This document shows, piece by piece, positions 1 to 8,397 of a stretch of 64,000 bases of DNA. Position numbers and translations under genes: made by a program. The stretch is from Micromonospora saelicesensis. GTDB taxonomy: Bacteria > Actinomycetota > Actinomycetes > Mycobacteriales > Micromonosporaceae. The DNA lies in the NCBI RefSeq assembly GCF_900091575.1, contig NZ_FMCR01000006.1, positions 124,001-188,000 of the forward strand, written 5' to 3'. A model generated the notes under the pieces. It was not told the DNA's origin, ran no database searches, and worked only from the letters and a program-made list of their open reading frames with translations. The first letter of the stretch is position 1; every line of letters begins with the position of its first letter.

Positions 1-558
1 CGCTGGCGACCAGTAACCGGTGCCGCTGGCGTCGCCCCGGTCGGTGCGCAGCGCGCCCAACCCCGGTGCGCCGGCCAGCCGCCAGGTCAGCCAGTCGTGT
101 GGCAGGCAGACGGCGGCAACCCGGGCGGCCAGCTCCGGTTCGTGCCTGGCCAGCCATCGCAGCTTGGTGATGGTGAAGCTGGCCACCGGAACGCTGCCGG
201 TGGCCTCGGCCCAGAACCGACTCCCGGCCGAGCCGCCGCCGGCCTCCTCGATGAGGTCGGCGGCGGCGTCGGCGGATCGGGTGTCGTTCCACAGCAGCGC
301 CGGGCGGACCACCCGGCCGTCCTCGTCGAGACACACCATGCCGTGCTGCTGGCCGGCGACGGAGATCGCCGCCACGTCGGCCAACCCGCCGGCCTGGTCG
401 GCGGCGCTACGTAGCGCCTGCCACCAGGCTTCCGGGTCGACCTCCGTGCCGTCCGGGTGCGGTGCCCGGCCCTGCCGGAGCAGGGCTCCGGTCTCCGCGT
501 CCCGGATCACCACCTTGCAGGACTGGGTGGACGAGTCAACGCCTGCGACCAACGGCAT
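1..558 (-). CDS. xylB: xylulokinase, N-terminal part (runs off the left edge)
   Basis: Phosphorylates D-xylulose to xylulose 5-phosphate, the second step of xylose use, in the cytoplasm. The minus-strand frame from the ATG at 558 is open for 186 codons to base 1 with no stop. It begins MPLVAGVDSSTQSCKVVI, the FGGY-kinase phosphate-binding loop. AGQQHGMV and LLWNDTRS follow, both typical of xylulokinase. About 300 C-terminal residues, including the ATP-binding half, lie outside the window. The start is 9 bases after the xylA stop, so the two genes are almost certainly one operon read leftward. Family assignment is firm; substrate specificity rests on the xylA neighbour. Confidence 0.93.
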   Translation of the reverse strand, partial: MPLVAGVDSSTQSCKVVIRDAETGALLRQGRAPHPDGTEVDPEAWWQALRSAADQAGGLADVAAISVAGQQHGMVCLDEDGRVVRPALLWNDTRSADAAADLIEEAGGGSAGSRFWAEATGSVPVASFTITKLRWLARHEPELAARVAAVCLPHDWLTWRLAGAPGLGALRTDRGDASGTGYWSPA

Positions 559-567
559 GGCGGGGCC

Positions 568-1755
568 TCAGCGGGCGCCGAGCAGGTGCTCGACGGCGAG
601 CTGGTTGAGCCGGACGAAGGCGAAGCCCCGGGCGGCCACCGCGTCCACGTCGACGTCCTCGAACGCGGAGCGGTCGGCCAGGAGCTCCTCGTAGCCCTCG
701 CCGTCGCCGAGCGTCGGCGTGCTCAGCTCGCCGACCTTGCTGGCGGCGAGCGCCTCGACCACCTCGGGGTCGGCGCGGAACGCCGCTGCCCGCTCCTTGA
801 GCAGCAGGTAGGTGCTCATGTTGGCCGCCGCGGAGGCCCACACCCCCTCCATGTCCTCGGTGCGGGACGGCTTGTAGTCGAAGTGCCGGGGGCCGTCGTA
901 GGCCGGCCCGCCGTTGGGGCCGCCGTTCTCCAGGAGGTCCACCAGGGCGAACGCGTTCATCAGGTCACCGTGGCCGAAGACCAGGTCCTGGTCGTACTTG
1001 ATGCCGCGCTGGCCGTTGAGGTCCAGGTGGAACAGCTTGCCCTGCCAGAGCGCCTGGGCGATGCCGTGGGCGTAGTTGAGCCCGGCCATCTGCTCGTGGC
1101 CGACCTCCGGGTTGAGGCCGACCAACTCGGGGTGGGCCAGCTGGGAGATGAAACCGAGCGCGTGCCCGATGGTCGGCAGCAGGATGTCGCCGCGCGGCTC
1201 GTTGGGCTTGGGCTCCAGGGCGAACCGCAGGTTGTAGCCCTTGTCGATGGAGTACTGAGTGAGCAGGTCCACGGCCTCGCGGTAGCGGTCCAGGGCGGCC
1301 CGGACGTCCTTGGCGAGGTCGTACTCGGAGCCCTCGCGGCCACCCCACATGACGAAGGTGCTGGCACCCAGCTCGGCGGCCAGGTCGACCTGACGCAGCA
1401 CCTTGCGCAGCGCGTACCGGCGGACGTCGCGGTCGTTGCTGGTGAAGCCGCCGTCCTTGAAGATCGGGTGGGTGAAGAGGTTGGTGGTGACCATCGGCAC
1501 CACCAGGCCGGTCTCGTCGAGGGCCTTGCGGAACCGGGCGATGTGCTGGTCACGGGTGGCCGCGTCGACGCCGAACGGGATCAGGTCGTCGTCGTGGAAG
1601 GTGATGCCGTACGCGCCCAGCTCGGCGAGCCGGTGCACTGCCTCGACCGCGTCGAGCTCGGGACGGGTGGCGTCACCGAACGGGTCGCGGGCCTGCCAGC
1701 CCACGGTCCAGAGCCCGAAGGAGAACTTGTCGGCGGGGGTGGGACGGGGTGCCAT
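568..1755 (-). CDS. xylA: xylose isomerase
   Basis: Interconverts D-xylose and D-xylulose in the cytoplasm. The 395-residue product matches class I actinomycete xylose isomerases. His54 sits in FHDDDLIPF, Trp137 in MWGGREG, and Glu181 and Lys183 in EPKPNEPRGD, the expected catalytic and metal-binding positions. An in-frame start nine codons upstream exists, but the ATG at 1755 is preceded by GGAGG at good spacing and gives the family N-terminus MAPRPTPADKF. It is first gene of a leftward xylA-xylB operon, divergent from a ROK regulator across 78 bases. Repression by that regulator and relief by xylose is the likely control. Confidence 0.97.
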   Translation of the reverse strand: MAPRPTPADKFSFGLWTVGWQARDPFGDATRPELDAVEAVHRLAELGAYGITFHDDDLIPFGVDAATRDQHIARFRKALDETGLVVPMVTTNLFTHPIFKDGGFTSNDRDVRRYALRKVLRQVDLAAELGASTFVMWGGREGSEYDLAKDVRAALDRYREAVDLLTQYSIDKGYNLRFALEPKPNEPRGDILLPTIGHALGFISQLAHPELVGLNPEVGHEQMAGLNYAHGIAQALWQGKLFHLDLNGQRGIKYDQDLVFGHGDLMNAFALVDLLENGGPNGGPAYDGPRHFDYKPSRTEDMEGVWASAAANMSTYLLLKERAAAFRADPEVVEALAASKVGELSTPTLGDGEGYEELLADRSAFEDVDVDAVAARGFAFVRLNQLAVEHLLGAR

Positions 1756-1786
1756 GAGCAACCTCCGGGGTGGTGTTGTCATCTAT

Positions 1787-1805
1787 TTGTTCAGCGATTG
1801 AATTA
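1787..1805. promoter_or_regulatory. candidate ROK-regulator operator between xylA and its regulator
   Basis: The 78-base divergent gap is unusually AT-rich for this genome. It holds an imperfect inverted repeat, TTGTTCA-gcga-TTGAATTA, with 5 of 7 positions matching between half-sites. ROK repressors of xylose genes typically bind such AT-rich palindromes in the shared promoter. The assignment rests on position and symmetry only. Confidence 0.45.
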
Positions 1806-1833
1806 TTTGCCCACCCTATGGCACTGTCAAGGG

Positions 1834-3072
1834 GTGAGCCTCACCCACGCCCCGGCCGGCGCAGTCCGTCAGGGCAGCCTTCGCGAGCTCAACCTCGCCC
1901 TGGTCCTCGGTCGGATCGCCATGGCCGACCGACCTCCCTCCCGGGCCGACCTGGCGACCGCGACCGGCCTGACCAGAGCCACCGTGTCCGCGGTGGTCGA
2001 GGACCTGCTCGCCGGCCGGCTCGTCAGTGAGTCCGATCCCGCGCCCCGCTCGGGCGCCGGCCGACCGGCCCGCGGACTGGTCCTGGCCGATCAGGGGCCG
2101 GCCGGACTCGGCCTGGAGGTCAACGTGGACTACCTGGCGGTCTGCGTGGTGGACCTCGCCGGCCAGGTCCGGCACCGCACGGTGCACAGGGCCGACCTGC
2201 GCCCGGTGGCCCCCGCCGACGCCCTGGCCCGCCTGGTCGAGATGGCCGGGGCAGCCCGCGAGGACGCTGCCCGGCGCGGCCTCACCCTGGTCGGGGCCGC
2301 GCTCGCGGTGCCCGGCCTGGTGGACGACGCCGGGCTGGTCCGGCTCGCGCCGAACCTCGGCTGGCGTGACGTTCCGGTGCCGGCGCTGCTCGCCGAGCAC
2401 CCTCCGATGATCGAGCAGGTGCCCGGCATCCCCGCGCTGACAGTGGACAACGAGGCCAACCTCGCCGCGCTCGGCGAGCTGCACTCTCTGCCACCCGGCC
2501 CGTCCAGCTTCCTGCACATCTCCGGAGAGGTCGGCATCGGCGCCGGCATCGTGCTGGACGGCGCGCTGTTTCGCGGCGTACGCGGGTGGAGCGGCGAGAT
2601 CGGGCACCTTCCGGTGCACCCCGAGGGCCGTCCGTGCCGCTGCGGTGGGCAGGGCTGCCTGGAGCAGTACGCCGGCCAGGAGGCGATCGTGGCCGCCGCC
2701 GGGCTGGCCCGGGCGGAGCTTCCCGCGGACACCGCGACGGCCCGGTTGGCCGAGTTGGCCGAGGCCGGCGACGCCGACGCGCTGCGGGCGCTGCACGACG
2801 CCGGAACGGCACTCGGCGTCGCGGTGGCCGGCGTCGTCAACCTGCTCGACCTGGACACCGTGGTGCTCGGTGGCGGTTACGCGGCGCTCGCACCCTGGCT
2901 GTGCCCCCCGGTCCTCGCCGAGATCGGTGCCCGGGTGCTCACCGCAGCCTGGTCGCCGGTCACGGTCCGTCCGTCGACGCTCGGCGCGGAGGCCGCCGCG
3001 GTAGGCGCCGCCGGCTCGGTGGTGCGCAGGATCGTCGCCCAGCCCGCCGGTTGGCTGGCCCGCGCCGGCTGA
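1834..3072 (+). CDS. ROK-family transcriptional regulator, probable xylose repressor
   Basis: A 412-residue ROK protein. Residues about 15-75 form a winged helix-turn-helix (SLRELNLALVLGRI through TGLTRATVSAVVEDLL). The rest is a sugar-kinase-like ROK domain with a zinc-site motif HPEGRPCRCGGQGCLEQ and a late glycine-rich VLGGGYAAL. Upstream in-frame sequence back to 457 is antisense to xylA and xylB and not coding. The chosen start is the GTG at 1834. An AAGGGG run overlaps it and no well-spaced ribosome site is visible, so a leaderless message is possible. Divergence from xylA-xylB points to a XylR-type role; the ligand is inferred from context. Confidence 0.88.
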   Translation: MSLTHAPAGAVRQGSLRELNLALVLGRIAMADRPPSRADLATATGLTRATVSAVVEDLLAGRLVSESDPAPRSGAGRPARGLVLADQGPAGLGLEVNVDYLAVCVVDLAGQVRHRTVHRADLRPVAPADALARLVEMAGAAREDAARRGLTLVGAALAVPGLVDDAGLVRLAPNLGWRDVPVPALLAEHPPMIEQVPGIPALTVDNEANLAALGELHSLPPGPSSFLHISGEVGIGAGIVLDGALFRGVRGWSGEIGHLPVHPEGRPCRCGGQGCLEQYAGQEAIVAAAGLARAELPADTATARLAELAEAGDADALRALHDAGTALGVAVAGVVNLLDLDTVVLGGGYAALAPWLCPPVLAEIGARVLTAAWSPVTVRPSTLGAEAAAVGAAGSVVRRIVAQPAGWLARAG

Positions 3073-3160
3073 TCGCCACCCCGCGCCGTGCGCCGCTGTC
3101 GGAGAGAATCGGTACCCTTGCTCTCAGGCAACGATCCCCGGTGAGGAGTCGAGAAGCAGC

Positions 3161-3202
3161 ATGCGCACACGTCGTCAGACGCGAGCCGGCGTCCGGCGGT
3201 GA
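3161..3202 (+). CDS. possible 13-residue upstream ORF coupled to the phosphatase gene
   Basis: ATG at 3161 opens a 13-codon frame reading MRTRRQTRAGVRR. Its TGA at 3200-3202 overlaps the GTG start of the next gene at 3199 in the four-base arrangement GTGA. GAGGAG lies about 13 bases upstream, rather far for a ribosome site. The peptide is Arg-rich and matches no family I know. It may be a coupling leader or chance; the main reason to list it is the stop/start overlap plus the lack of a good ribosome site directly before 3199. Confidence 0.3.
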   Translation: MRTRRQTRAGVRR

Positions 3203-4809
3203 CCACGACCCAGCAACCCGGCGGCACCCCGTTGCCAGCCGACGAACGGTTGGCCCGGGAGCTGCTCGACGGGCTCGCCGAGGCCGTGCTGACAACGGAC
3301 GGGACAGGTCGGGTCACCCTGGTCAACGCCATGGCGGCCGAGTTGATCCCGGAGATCGCCGCCGGCACCGAGCTGGCCGGTTGCTCGGTGGCAGCCCTGG
3401 CCCGGGCGGTCGCCAGCGGCGCTGACCGCTTCGACGCCGACCACCACGGCCGGCGGCTGCGCGGCGTCCGACGGCAACTCGCCGGCTCCCGGTGGGCGTG
3501 GTATGTCCGCGACGTCACCGAGGAGCATGCCCGCGCCGACGCCCTGCTCGCCGAACGCTCCCGCACCGCGTTCCTCGCCCAGGCCGGCAGTCGGCTGGCG
3601 CTGGCCCTGCACCGGGACCAGGTTCTCCTGGCCACCACCACACTCGCCGTTCCCTACCTGGCCGACGTCGCCGTGGCACTGCCCCGACCGACAGTGCCGG
3701 CCGAGCCGCACCCCCGATGGATCCGGTACGCCGACGGCGAGCCCGCCCCGATCACCGGGCCGGCCAGCCCCGCGCTGACCAGCTCCGTGCCCGGGCTGGC
3801 CGAAGCGCTGGCCGGCGGCCGGGTCGAGCCGGGCCCCTGGCCGGACGCCCCGCTCACCGACCTGGCCGACCTGCTGCCGCCCGAGTTCGGCCCCCCGGGC
3901 ATGGTGCTGGTCAGCCCGCTGCTCAGCGCCAGCGGGTCGGCCGGTGCGCTGCTGCTCATCCGCCGGTCCGGGCGGGCCGGCTTCGACAGGCGCGACGTGG
4001 AGCTGGCCCGGGAGTTCGCCGCCCGCGCGGGTGCCGCGCTGGCCACCGCCGACCTGCACGGCGAGCAGGCCCACCTGGCCCGGGTGCTGCAAACCAGTCT
4101 GCTCCCGCCCGAGCTGCCCGTCGTGCCCGGCGTGAGCATGGCCGGCGGCTACCGGGCAGCGGGCGACACCCTGCGCATCGGCGGCGACTTCTACGAGGTG
4201 TTTCCGCACCCGCGCGGCGCCCTGTTCGCGCTCGGCGACGTGTGCGGCAAGGGCGTGGGCGCGGCGGTGCTGACCGGCCGGGTCCGCCAGTCGTTGCAGA
4301 CGCTGAGGCTCGTCGAGCAACGCCCGCTGGAGCTGATCCACCTGCTCAACCAGGCGCTGTTCGACGCGCCGGACGCGGCACGGCGTAACCAGTTCACCAC
4401 CCTGTTGCTCGGTTCCCTGGACCGGGGGCCGGCCGGGCTGGACGTCCGCGTCGCCGGCGGGGGTCACCCGGCGCCACTGCTGGTCACCGCCGACGGCACG
4501 GTAACCCCGGTTCCGGTCGGTGGCATGCCGGTGGGGGCGCTGACGGCCGCACGGTTCGCCGAGACCCGGGTGCACCTCGACCCGGGCGATCTGCTGCTCG
4601 CGTACACCGATGGGGTGACCGAGGCTCGCGGCCCGCGCGACGCCGCGATGTTCGGCGAGGCCCGGCTGCGGGCCACGCTCGCGTCGGCGGCCGGGCAACC
4701 GCCGGCCGCGCTGATCGACCGGGTGCTCCGCGCGGTCGACGACTGGCTGGGCGGGCAGGCCCACGACGACATCGCGATGCTGGCCGTGGGCGCGTCGACG
4801 TCGGCATGA
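3199..4809 (+). CDS. PAS/GAF-SpoIIE-type PP2C serine/threonine phosphatase
   Basis: A 536-residue cytoplasmic sensor phosphatase. Residues about 18-110 look like a PAS domain (GLAEAVLTTDGTGRVTLVNA, ending WYVRDVTEEH). About 120-290 resemble a GAF domain. From about 290 comes a SpoIIE/RsbU-type PP2C domain with intact acidic motifs: GGDFYEVF, GDVCGKGVGAA, AYTDGVTEAR and AHDDIAML. Such proteins dephosphorylate anti-anti-sigma factors in partner-switching cascades. The start is GTG 3199, overlapping the stop of a short upstream ORF. No sigma or anti-sigma partner is adjacent. Another PP2C-like gene lies beyond the MarR gene and may be a diverged relative. Confidence 0.9.
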   Translation: MTTTQQPGGTPLPADERLARELLDGLAEAVLTTDGTGRVTLVNAMAAELIPEIAAGTELAGCSVAALARAVASGADRFDADHHGRRLRGVRRQLAGSRWAWYVRDVTEEHARADALLAERSRTAFLAQAGSRLALALHRDQVLLATTTLAVPYLADVAVALPRPTVPAEPHPRWIRYADGEPAPITGPASPALTSSVPGLAEALAGGRVEPGPWPDAPLTDLADLLPPEFGPPGMVLVSPLLSASGSAGALLLIRRSGRAGFDRRDVELAREFAARAGAALATADLHGEQAHLARVLQTSLLPPELPVVPGVSMAGGYRAAGDTLRIGGDFYEVFPHPRGALFALGDVCGKGVGAAVLTGRVRQSLQTLRLVEQRPLELIHLLNQALFDAPDAARRNQFTTLLLGSLDRGPAGLDVRVAGGGHPAPLLVTADGTVTPVPVGGMPVGALTAARFAETRVHLDPGDLLLAYTDGVTEARGPRDAAMFGEARLRATLASAAGQPPAALIDRVLRAVDDWLGGQAHDDIAMLAVGASTSA

Positions 4810-4837
4810 CCGGCGGGTGCCGGCCCGGCCGGCTTGA

Positions 4838-5503
4838 TCAGGCGGTACGCGCCACCGGCGGGTCGCCGGCCGACCATTCCCTGGTGGTGCCGACCGATCC
4901 TTCCGGACCGCCCGACGAACCCGTCCACCCCGTTCGGATCTGCCGACCCGAATCGCCCGACCAGTCCCCCGACCGCCCACCGGGCCGGTCCGGGTCGTTC
5001 GGCCAGTCCCCCTGGCCCGTCGGCTCATCCGGCGTCGGCGCGTTCTGCGTCTGCTGGCGGCGGGCGGTCTCGTCGAACTCCCGGATCCCGCTCAGCAGCG
5101 CGTCGCGGCCCTCCGGGCTCATCCCGGCCAACACGGCGGCGAGTTGGGCCTGGCGATCGGCCCGCAGTTGGGCGAGGAGCCGGCGGGCCTCCGGGGTGAG
5201 GTGCAGCGAGATCTCCCGCCGGTCGAAGCGGCCCGGCTCGCGCTCCAGCATGCCGGCGGCGACCAGCCGGTCGCAGAGGCGGCTGGCGGAGCTGAGCAGC
5301 ATGTCGAGTCGGGTGGCGAGCCGACGCAGGTTGATCCCGTCGTACTGCTCCACCACCATCACCGCGCGTAACTGGGCTCCGGACACGCGGTTGGCGGTGC
5401 CCTCCCGGGCAGACTCCCAGATGCCCAGCAGGGCAGCGGCTGCCGCATCCAGCGCGGCAGCCATACTCGTCTCAGGGTCCGTCGGACGGTTCAGTTCGGC
5501 CAT
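4838..5503 (-). CDS. MarR-family transcriptional regulator
   Basis: A 221-residue protein. Residues about 20-145 form the MarR winged helix: VSGAQLRAVMVVEQYDGINL, LATRLDMLLSSASRLCDRLV, then the wing EPGRFDRREISLHLT. After about residue 150 comes a Pro/Gly/Asp-rich, probably disordered tail that ordinary 140-160 residue MarR proteins lack. The ATG at 5503 gives a normal N-terminus; upstream in-frame residues would enter the divergent gene. It faces the PP2C-like gene at 5562 across 58 bases, so the two may share a control region. The ligand is unknown. Confidence 0.85.
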   Translation of the reverse strand: MAELNRPTDPETSMAAALDAAAAALLGIWESAREGTANRVSGAQLRAVMVVEQYDGINLRRLATRLDMLLSSASRLCDRLVAAGMLEREPGRFDRREISLHLTPEARRLLAQLRADRQAQLAAVLAGMSPEGRDALLSGIREFDETARRQQTQNAPTPDEPTGQGDWPNDPDRPGGRSGDWSGDSGRQIRTGWTGSSGGPEGSVGTTREWSAGDPPVARTA

Positions 5504-5561
5504 GGTGGCCCGAGAGTACTCCGAACCTCCTGGTGGTCGAGCTTTCAGTGAAGGACTGACG

Positions 5562-6692
5562 ATGAGCGAACCGGTCAATCGGGCACGACGTGCCCTGAAC
5601 GAGACACCAGCTGACCGGCTCGTCGGTGGGATCGGGGACGTGCTCGCCCAGGCGTACGGGATCACCGACGTCGAGCTGTACCAGGTCGACTACCGACTCG
5701 CGGAACTACTGCCACTCACCGACGGTGACTCGATCACGAACCCCGGGCACCCGGCCTGGCGCGCCTTCGACCACCAGTCGCCGATACTGACCGACGGCAC
5801 CGCCTGGTTCCCGGTCACCATGCGTGGCGAGCGTCGAGGGGTGCTGTGCCTGTCGCCCGTTCCGGACGACCGGGAGATCGTCGCCGACCTGGCCGACATC
5901 GCCACCGCGCTCGCCCACGAGGTGGCGGCGGTCTCCGCCGGCACCGACGTCTATCTGGCGGCCCGGCGCACCCAACGCCTCACCCTGGCCGCCGAGATGC
6001 AGTGGGACCTGCTTCCCGGCCGCAGTCGGATCCGTCCCTCGTTCAGCCTGGCCGGGCAGTTGGAGCCGGCGTACGCGGTGCGCGGCGACAGCTTCGACTG
6101 GTCCGACGACGGGGAACGGGTCTGGTTGTCCACCATCAACGGCACCGGTGAGGGGGTGGCCGCCTCCCTGCTCACCTCGCTGGCCACCCACGCGCTGCGC
6201 AACGCGCGTCGGGCCGGGCTGAGCCTGGCCGACCAGGCCGCCCTCGCCGATCAGGCCATCTACGACCTGTACCGGGGCGAGCAGCACCTCTCCGCGTTGC
6301 TGATGGAGTTGGACCTGCGCTCCGGGATGATGACCGTGGTGGACGCCGGGTCACCCCGACTGGTCCTGCTCCGCGACGGGGACGTCACCGAGCAGCCCCT
6401 GGAGGCGCAGTTCCCGCTGGGCATGTTCGAGGCGACCGACTACCACGAGCAGAAGTTCGCGCTGCAGCGCGGCGACCGGCTCTTCGTGGTCAGCGACGGG
6501 GTGGTGGAGGCCACCGGTCAGCACATGCGCTACGGCGAGACGGCGCTGGACCGGTTCCTGCGGCGGACCGGGCCGATGGCCCCCCTGGACGCCGTCCGGT
6601 CGCTGATCGGTGATCTGCGCGCGTTCGTGGCCGGTGACCTGGTCGACGACGCGGTGGTCGTCTGCCTGGACTGGACCGGCCCGCAGGCGTGA
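5562..6692 (+). CDS. PP2C/SpoIIE-like phosphatase with degenerate metal motif
   Basis: A 376-residue protein starting at ATG 5562 behind AAGGA. The N-terminal about 130 residues are GAF-like (LVGGIGDVLAQAYGITDVEL). The C-terminal half is PP2C/SpoIIE-like: RGDSFDW, INGTGEGVAASLLT, VVSDGVVEATG and DDAVVVCLDW. The usual GDVxGxG motif reads INGTGEG here, so the first metal-binding Asp is replaced by Asn. Activity may be reduced or absent, or the protein may act as a regulator or decoy. It is divergent from the MarR gene. Some actinobacterial phosphatases of this branch naturally have this motif, so inactivity is not certain. Confidence 0.82.
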   Translation: MSEPVNRARRALNETPADRLVGGIGDVLAQAYGITDVELYQVDYRLAELLPLTDGDSITNPGHPAWRAFDHQSPILTDGTAWFPVTMRGERRGVLCLSPVPDDREIVADLADIATALAHEVAAVSAGTDVYLAARRTQRLTLAAEMQWDLLPGRSRIRPSFSLAGQLEPAYAVRGDSFDWSDDGERVWLSTINGTGEGVAASLLTSLATHALRNARRAGLSLADQAALADQAIYDLYRGEQHLSALLMELDLRSGMMTVVDAGSPRLVLLRDGDVTEQPLEAQFPLGMFEATDYHEQKFALQRGDRLFVVSDGVVEATGQHMRYGETALDRFLRRTGPMAPLDAVRSLIGDLRAFVAGDLVDDAVVVCLDWTGPQA

Positions 6693-6699
6693 GCCGTGG

Positions 6700-8175
6700 T
6701 CAGTACGCGCCGCGGCCGTTCAGCACCGCGCCGAAGGTCTTCCAGAGGATGGTGAGGTCGGCGGCGAGGGACCAGTTCTCCACGTAGTAGAGGTCGAGCC
6801 GGATGCCGTCCTCCCAGCTCAGGTCGGAACGGCCACTGACCTGCCACAGACCGGTCATGCCGGGCTTGACCAGCAGCCGCCGGGCCACGTCGCCGTCGTA
6901 GCGGGCCACCTCCGAGGGCAGCGGCGGGCGGGGCCCGACGAGGCTCATCTGCCCCAGCAGCACGTTGACCAACTGCGGCAGTTCGTCCAGTGACCATTTG
7001 CGCAGCAGCCGGCCGACACGGGTCACCCGGGGGTCGTGGCGCATCTTGAACATCAGGCCGTCGGTCTCGTTGCGCGCGGTCAACTCGGCGAGCAGCGCGT
7101 CCGCGTTCACCACCATGGTGCGGAACTTGAACACGCCGAACTCCTGCCCGCCCCGGCCGACCCGGACCTGCCGGAACAGCACCGGGCCCCGGCTGTCCAG
7201 TTTGATGGCCAGCGCGATGAACGCGATCAGCGGCAGCAGCACCGCCAGCGCCAGCGACGAGACGAACCGGTCGACGAAACCTTTCACCAGCTTGCGGACC
7301 CCGCGGAACTCGGGCGCCTCGACGTGGATCAGCGGCAGGCCGGCGACCGGACGGGTGTGGATGCGCGGGCCGGCGACGTCGGTCAGCGCGGGTGCCACGA
7401 CCAGGTCGATGCCGGTCCCCTCCAACTGCCAGCCGAGGCGGCGCAGCCGGGTCGCGGTCAGCTCACCGGAGGCGGTCACCGCGACAGTGTCCGCGCCGAT
7501 CGCGGTGGCGGCCTCCGGGATACCCCGGAACGACCCCACCACCGGCACGTCACCCAGCCGCTGCGCCACCGGCGCGAGCAGCGCGTCCGGGATGCAGGCG
7601 CCCACCACCTGGTAGCCGGCGTACGGCTCACGGCGCAGCGTGTGGACCAACTCCAACACGTGGGCGGTGTCGCCGACCACCAGCACCTTGCGGGACCAGC
7701 CGGCGCCCAGCGAGCGGGCCCGGTGCAGTCGCTTGCGGGCGGCGAACCGCGCCACCTCCAGCCCGACGGTGCCCACGGCGAAGGAGATGCCAAGGAAGCC
7801 CCGGGAGACGCCGACGTCGGCGATGTAGCCGATGATGGCGATCGCCCCGGCCAGGCGCAGGCTGGCGGAGCTGACCCGCCGGTACTCGTCCGCCCCGTAG
7901 CCGATCACCCGGTCGTCGTAGCAGCCGAGCGCCTTGAGCGAGATCAGCCAGGCCAGCACCAACCCGGGGGCGACCAGCACGTACGGGATCTCCGAGCCGG
8001 TCGGCTCGTCGTCACCGAAACGGGCGACGTACCCGATCAGCAGCGCGATGATGAGAATGGTGGTGTCCAGCACCACCAGGACCCGGACGTAGGACCGTTC
8101 GTCGGCGCGCGCCACCAGCCCGGCGCGTCGACCGTCCGGCTCCGCCGACGTGGCGGGGGTCAACAGTGTCGCCAC
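6700..8175 (-). CDS. polyprenyl-phosphate sugar-1-phosphate transferase (exopolysaccharide initiation)
   Basis: Transfers a sugar 1-phosphate to undecaprenyl phosphate at the inner membrane face, starting exopolysaccharide or glycan repeat synthesis. The N-terminal part has several membrane spans (LVVLDTTILIIALLIGYVA and following), then a CoA-binding-like Rossmann region (KVLVVGDTAHVLELV). A further span near VSSLALAVLLPLIAFIALAI precedes the catalytic domain with KFRTM, RKWSLDELPQLVNVL, MSLVGPRPP and KPGMTGLWQVSGRS. GTG starts at 8193, 8181 and 8175 are possible; GGGAGG lies about 9 bases before 8175, which favours it. No other glycan genes are adjacent, so the product polymer is unknown. 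Confidence 0.9.
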   Translation of the reverse strand: MATLLTPATSAEPDGRRAGLVARADERSYVRVLVVLDTTILIIALLIGYVARFGDDEPTGSEIPYVLVAPGLVLAWLISLKALGCYDDRVIGYGADEYRRVSSASLRLAGAIAIIGYIADVGVSRGFLGISFAVGTVGLEVARFAARKRLHRARSLGAGWSRKVLVVGDTAHVLELVHTLRREPYAGYQVVGACIPDALLAPVAQRLGDVPVVGSFRGIPEAATAIGADTVAVTASGELTATRLRRLGWQLEGTGIDLVVAPALTDVAGPRIHTRPVAGLPLIHVEAPEFRGVRKLVKGFVDRFVSSLALAVLLPLIAFIALAIKLDSRGPVLFRQVRVGRGGQEFGVFKFRTMVVNADALLAELTARNETDGLMFKMRHDPRVTRVGRLLRKWSLDELPQLVNVLLGQMSLVGPRPPLPSEVARYDGDVARRLLVKPGMTGLWQVSGRSDLSWEDGIRLDLYYVENWSLAADLTILWKTFGAVLNGRGAY

Positions 8176-8340
8176 GCTCACCGGCCCTCCCACTCTGTAC
8201 AGGATGGCCCCGGCCGACGGCTCGGACCGGAGGCGGACCGACTATGCCGGAACAGTCGACATCCTGCCTTGACAACTATGACTGCCGATTGCTTCCGACG
8301 TATTGCCGTCACTTTTCTTCAACAACCTGGTGGCCGAAAA

Positions 8341-8378
8341 GGGGCCTGCCACACCGAATCGACGGTACGGCAGGCCCC
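8341..8378 (-). terminator. intrinsic-type terminator of the VWA gene
   Basis: Perfect 10-bp arms GGGGCCTGCC (8341-8350) and GGCAGGCCCC (8369-8378) around an 18-base loop. Read leftward, the stem is followed by TTTTCGG. It sits 20 bases after the stop of the VWA gene and separates it from the next leftward gene. Confidence 0.75.
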
Positions 8379-8397
8379 TGGACGTCTGAGCGTCGGA

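Noticed and set aside
457..1833. N-terminal extension of the ROK regulator frame
   Set aside because: It is antisense to xylA and xylB; the family N-terminus begins near 1834.
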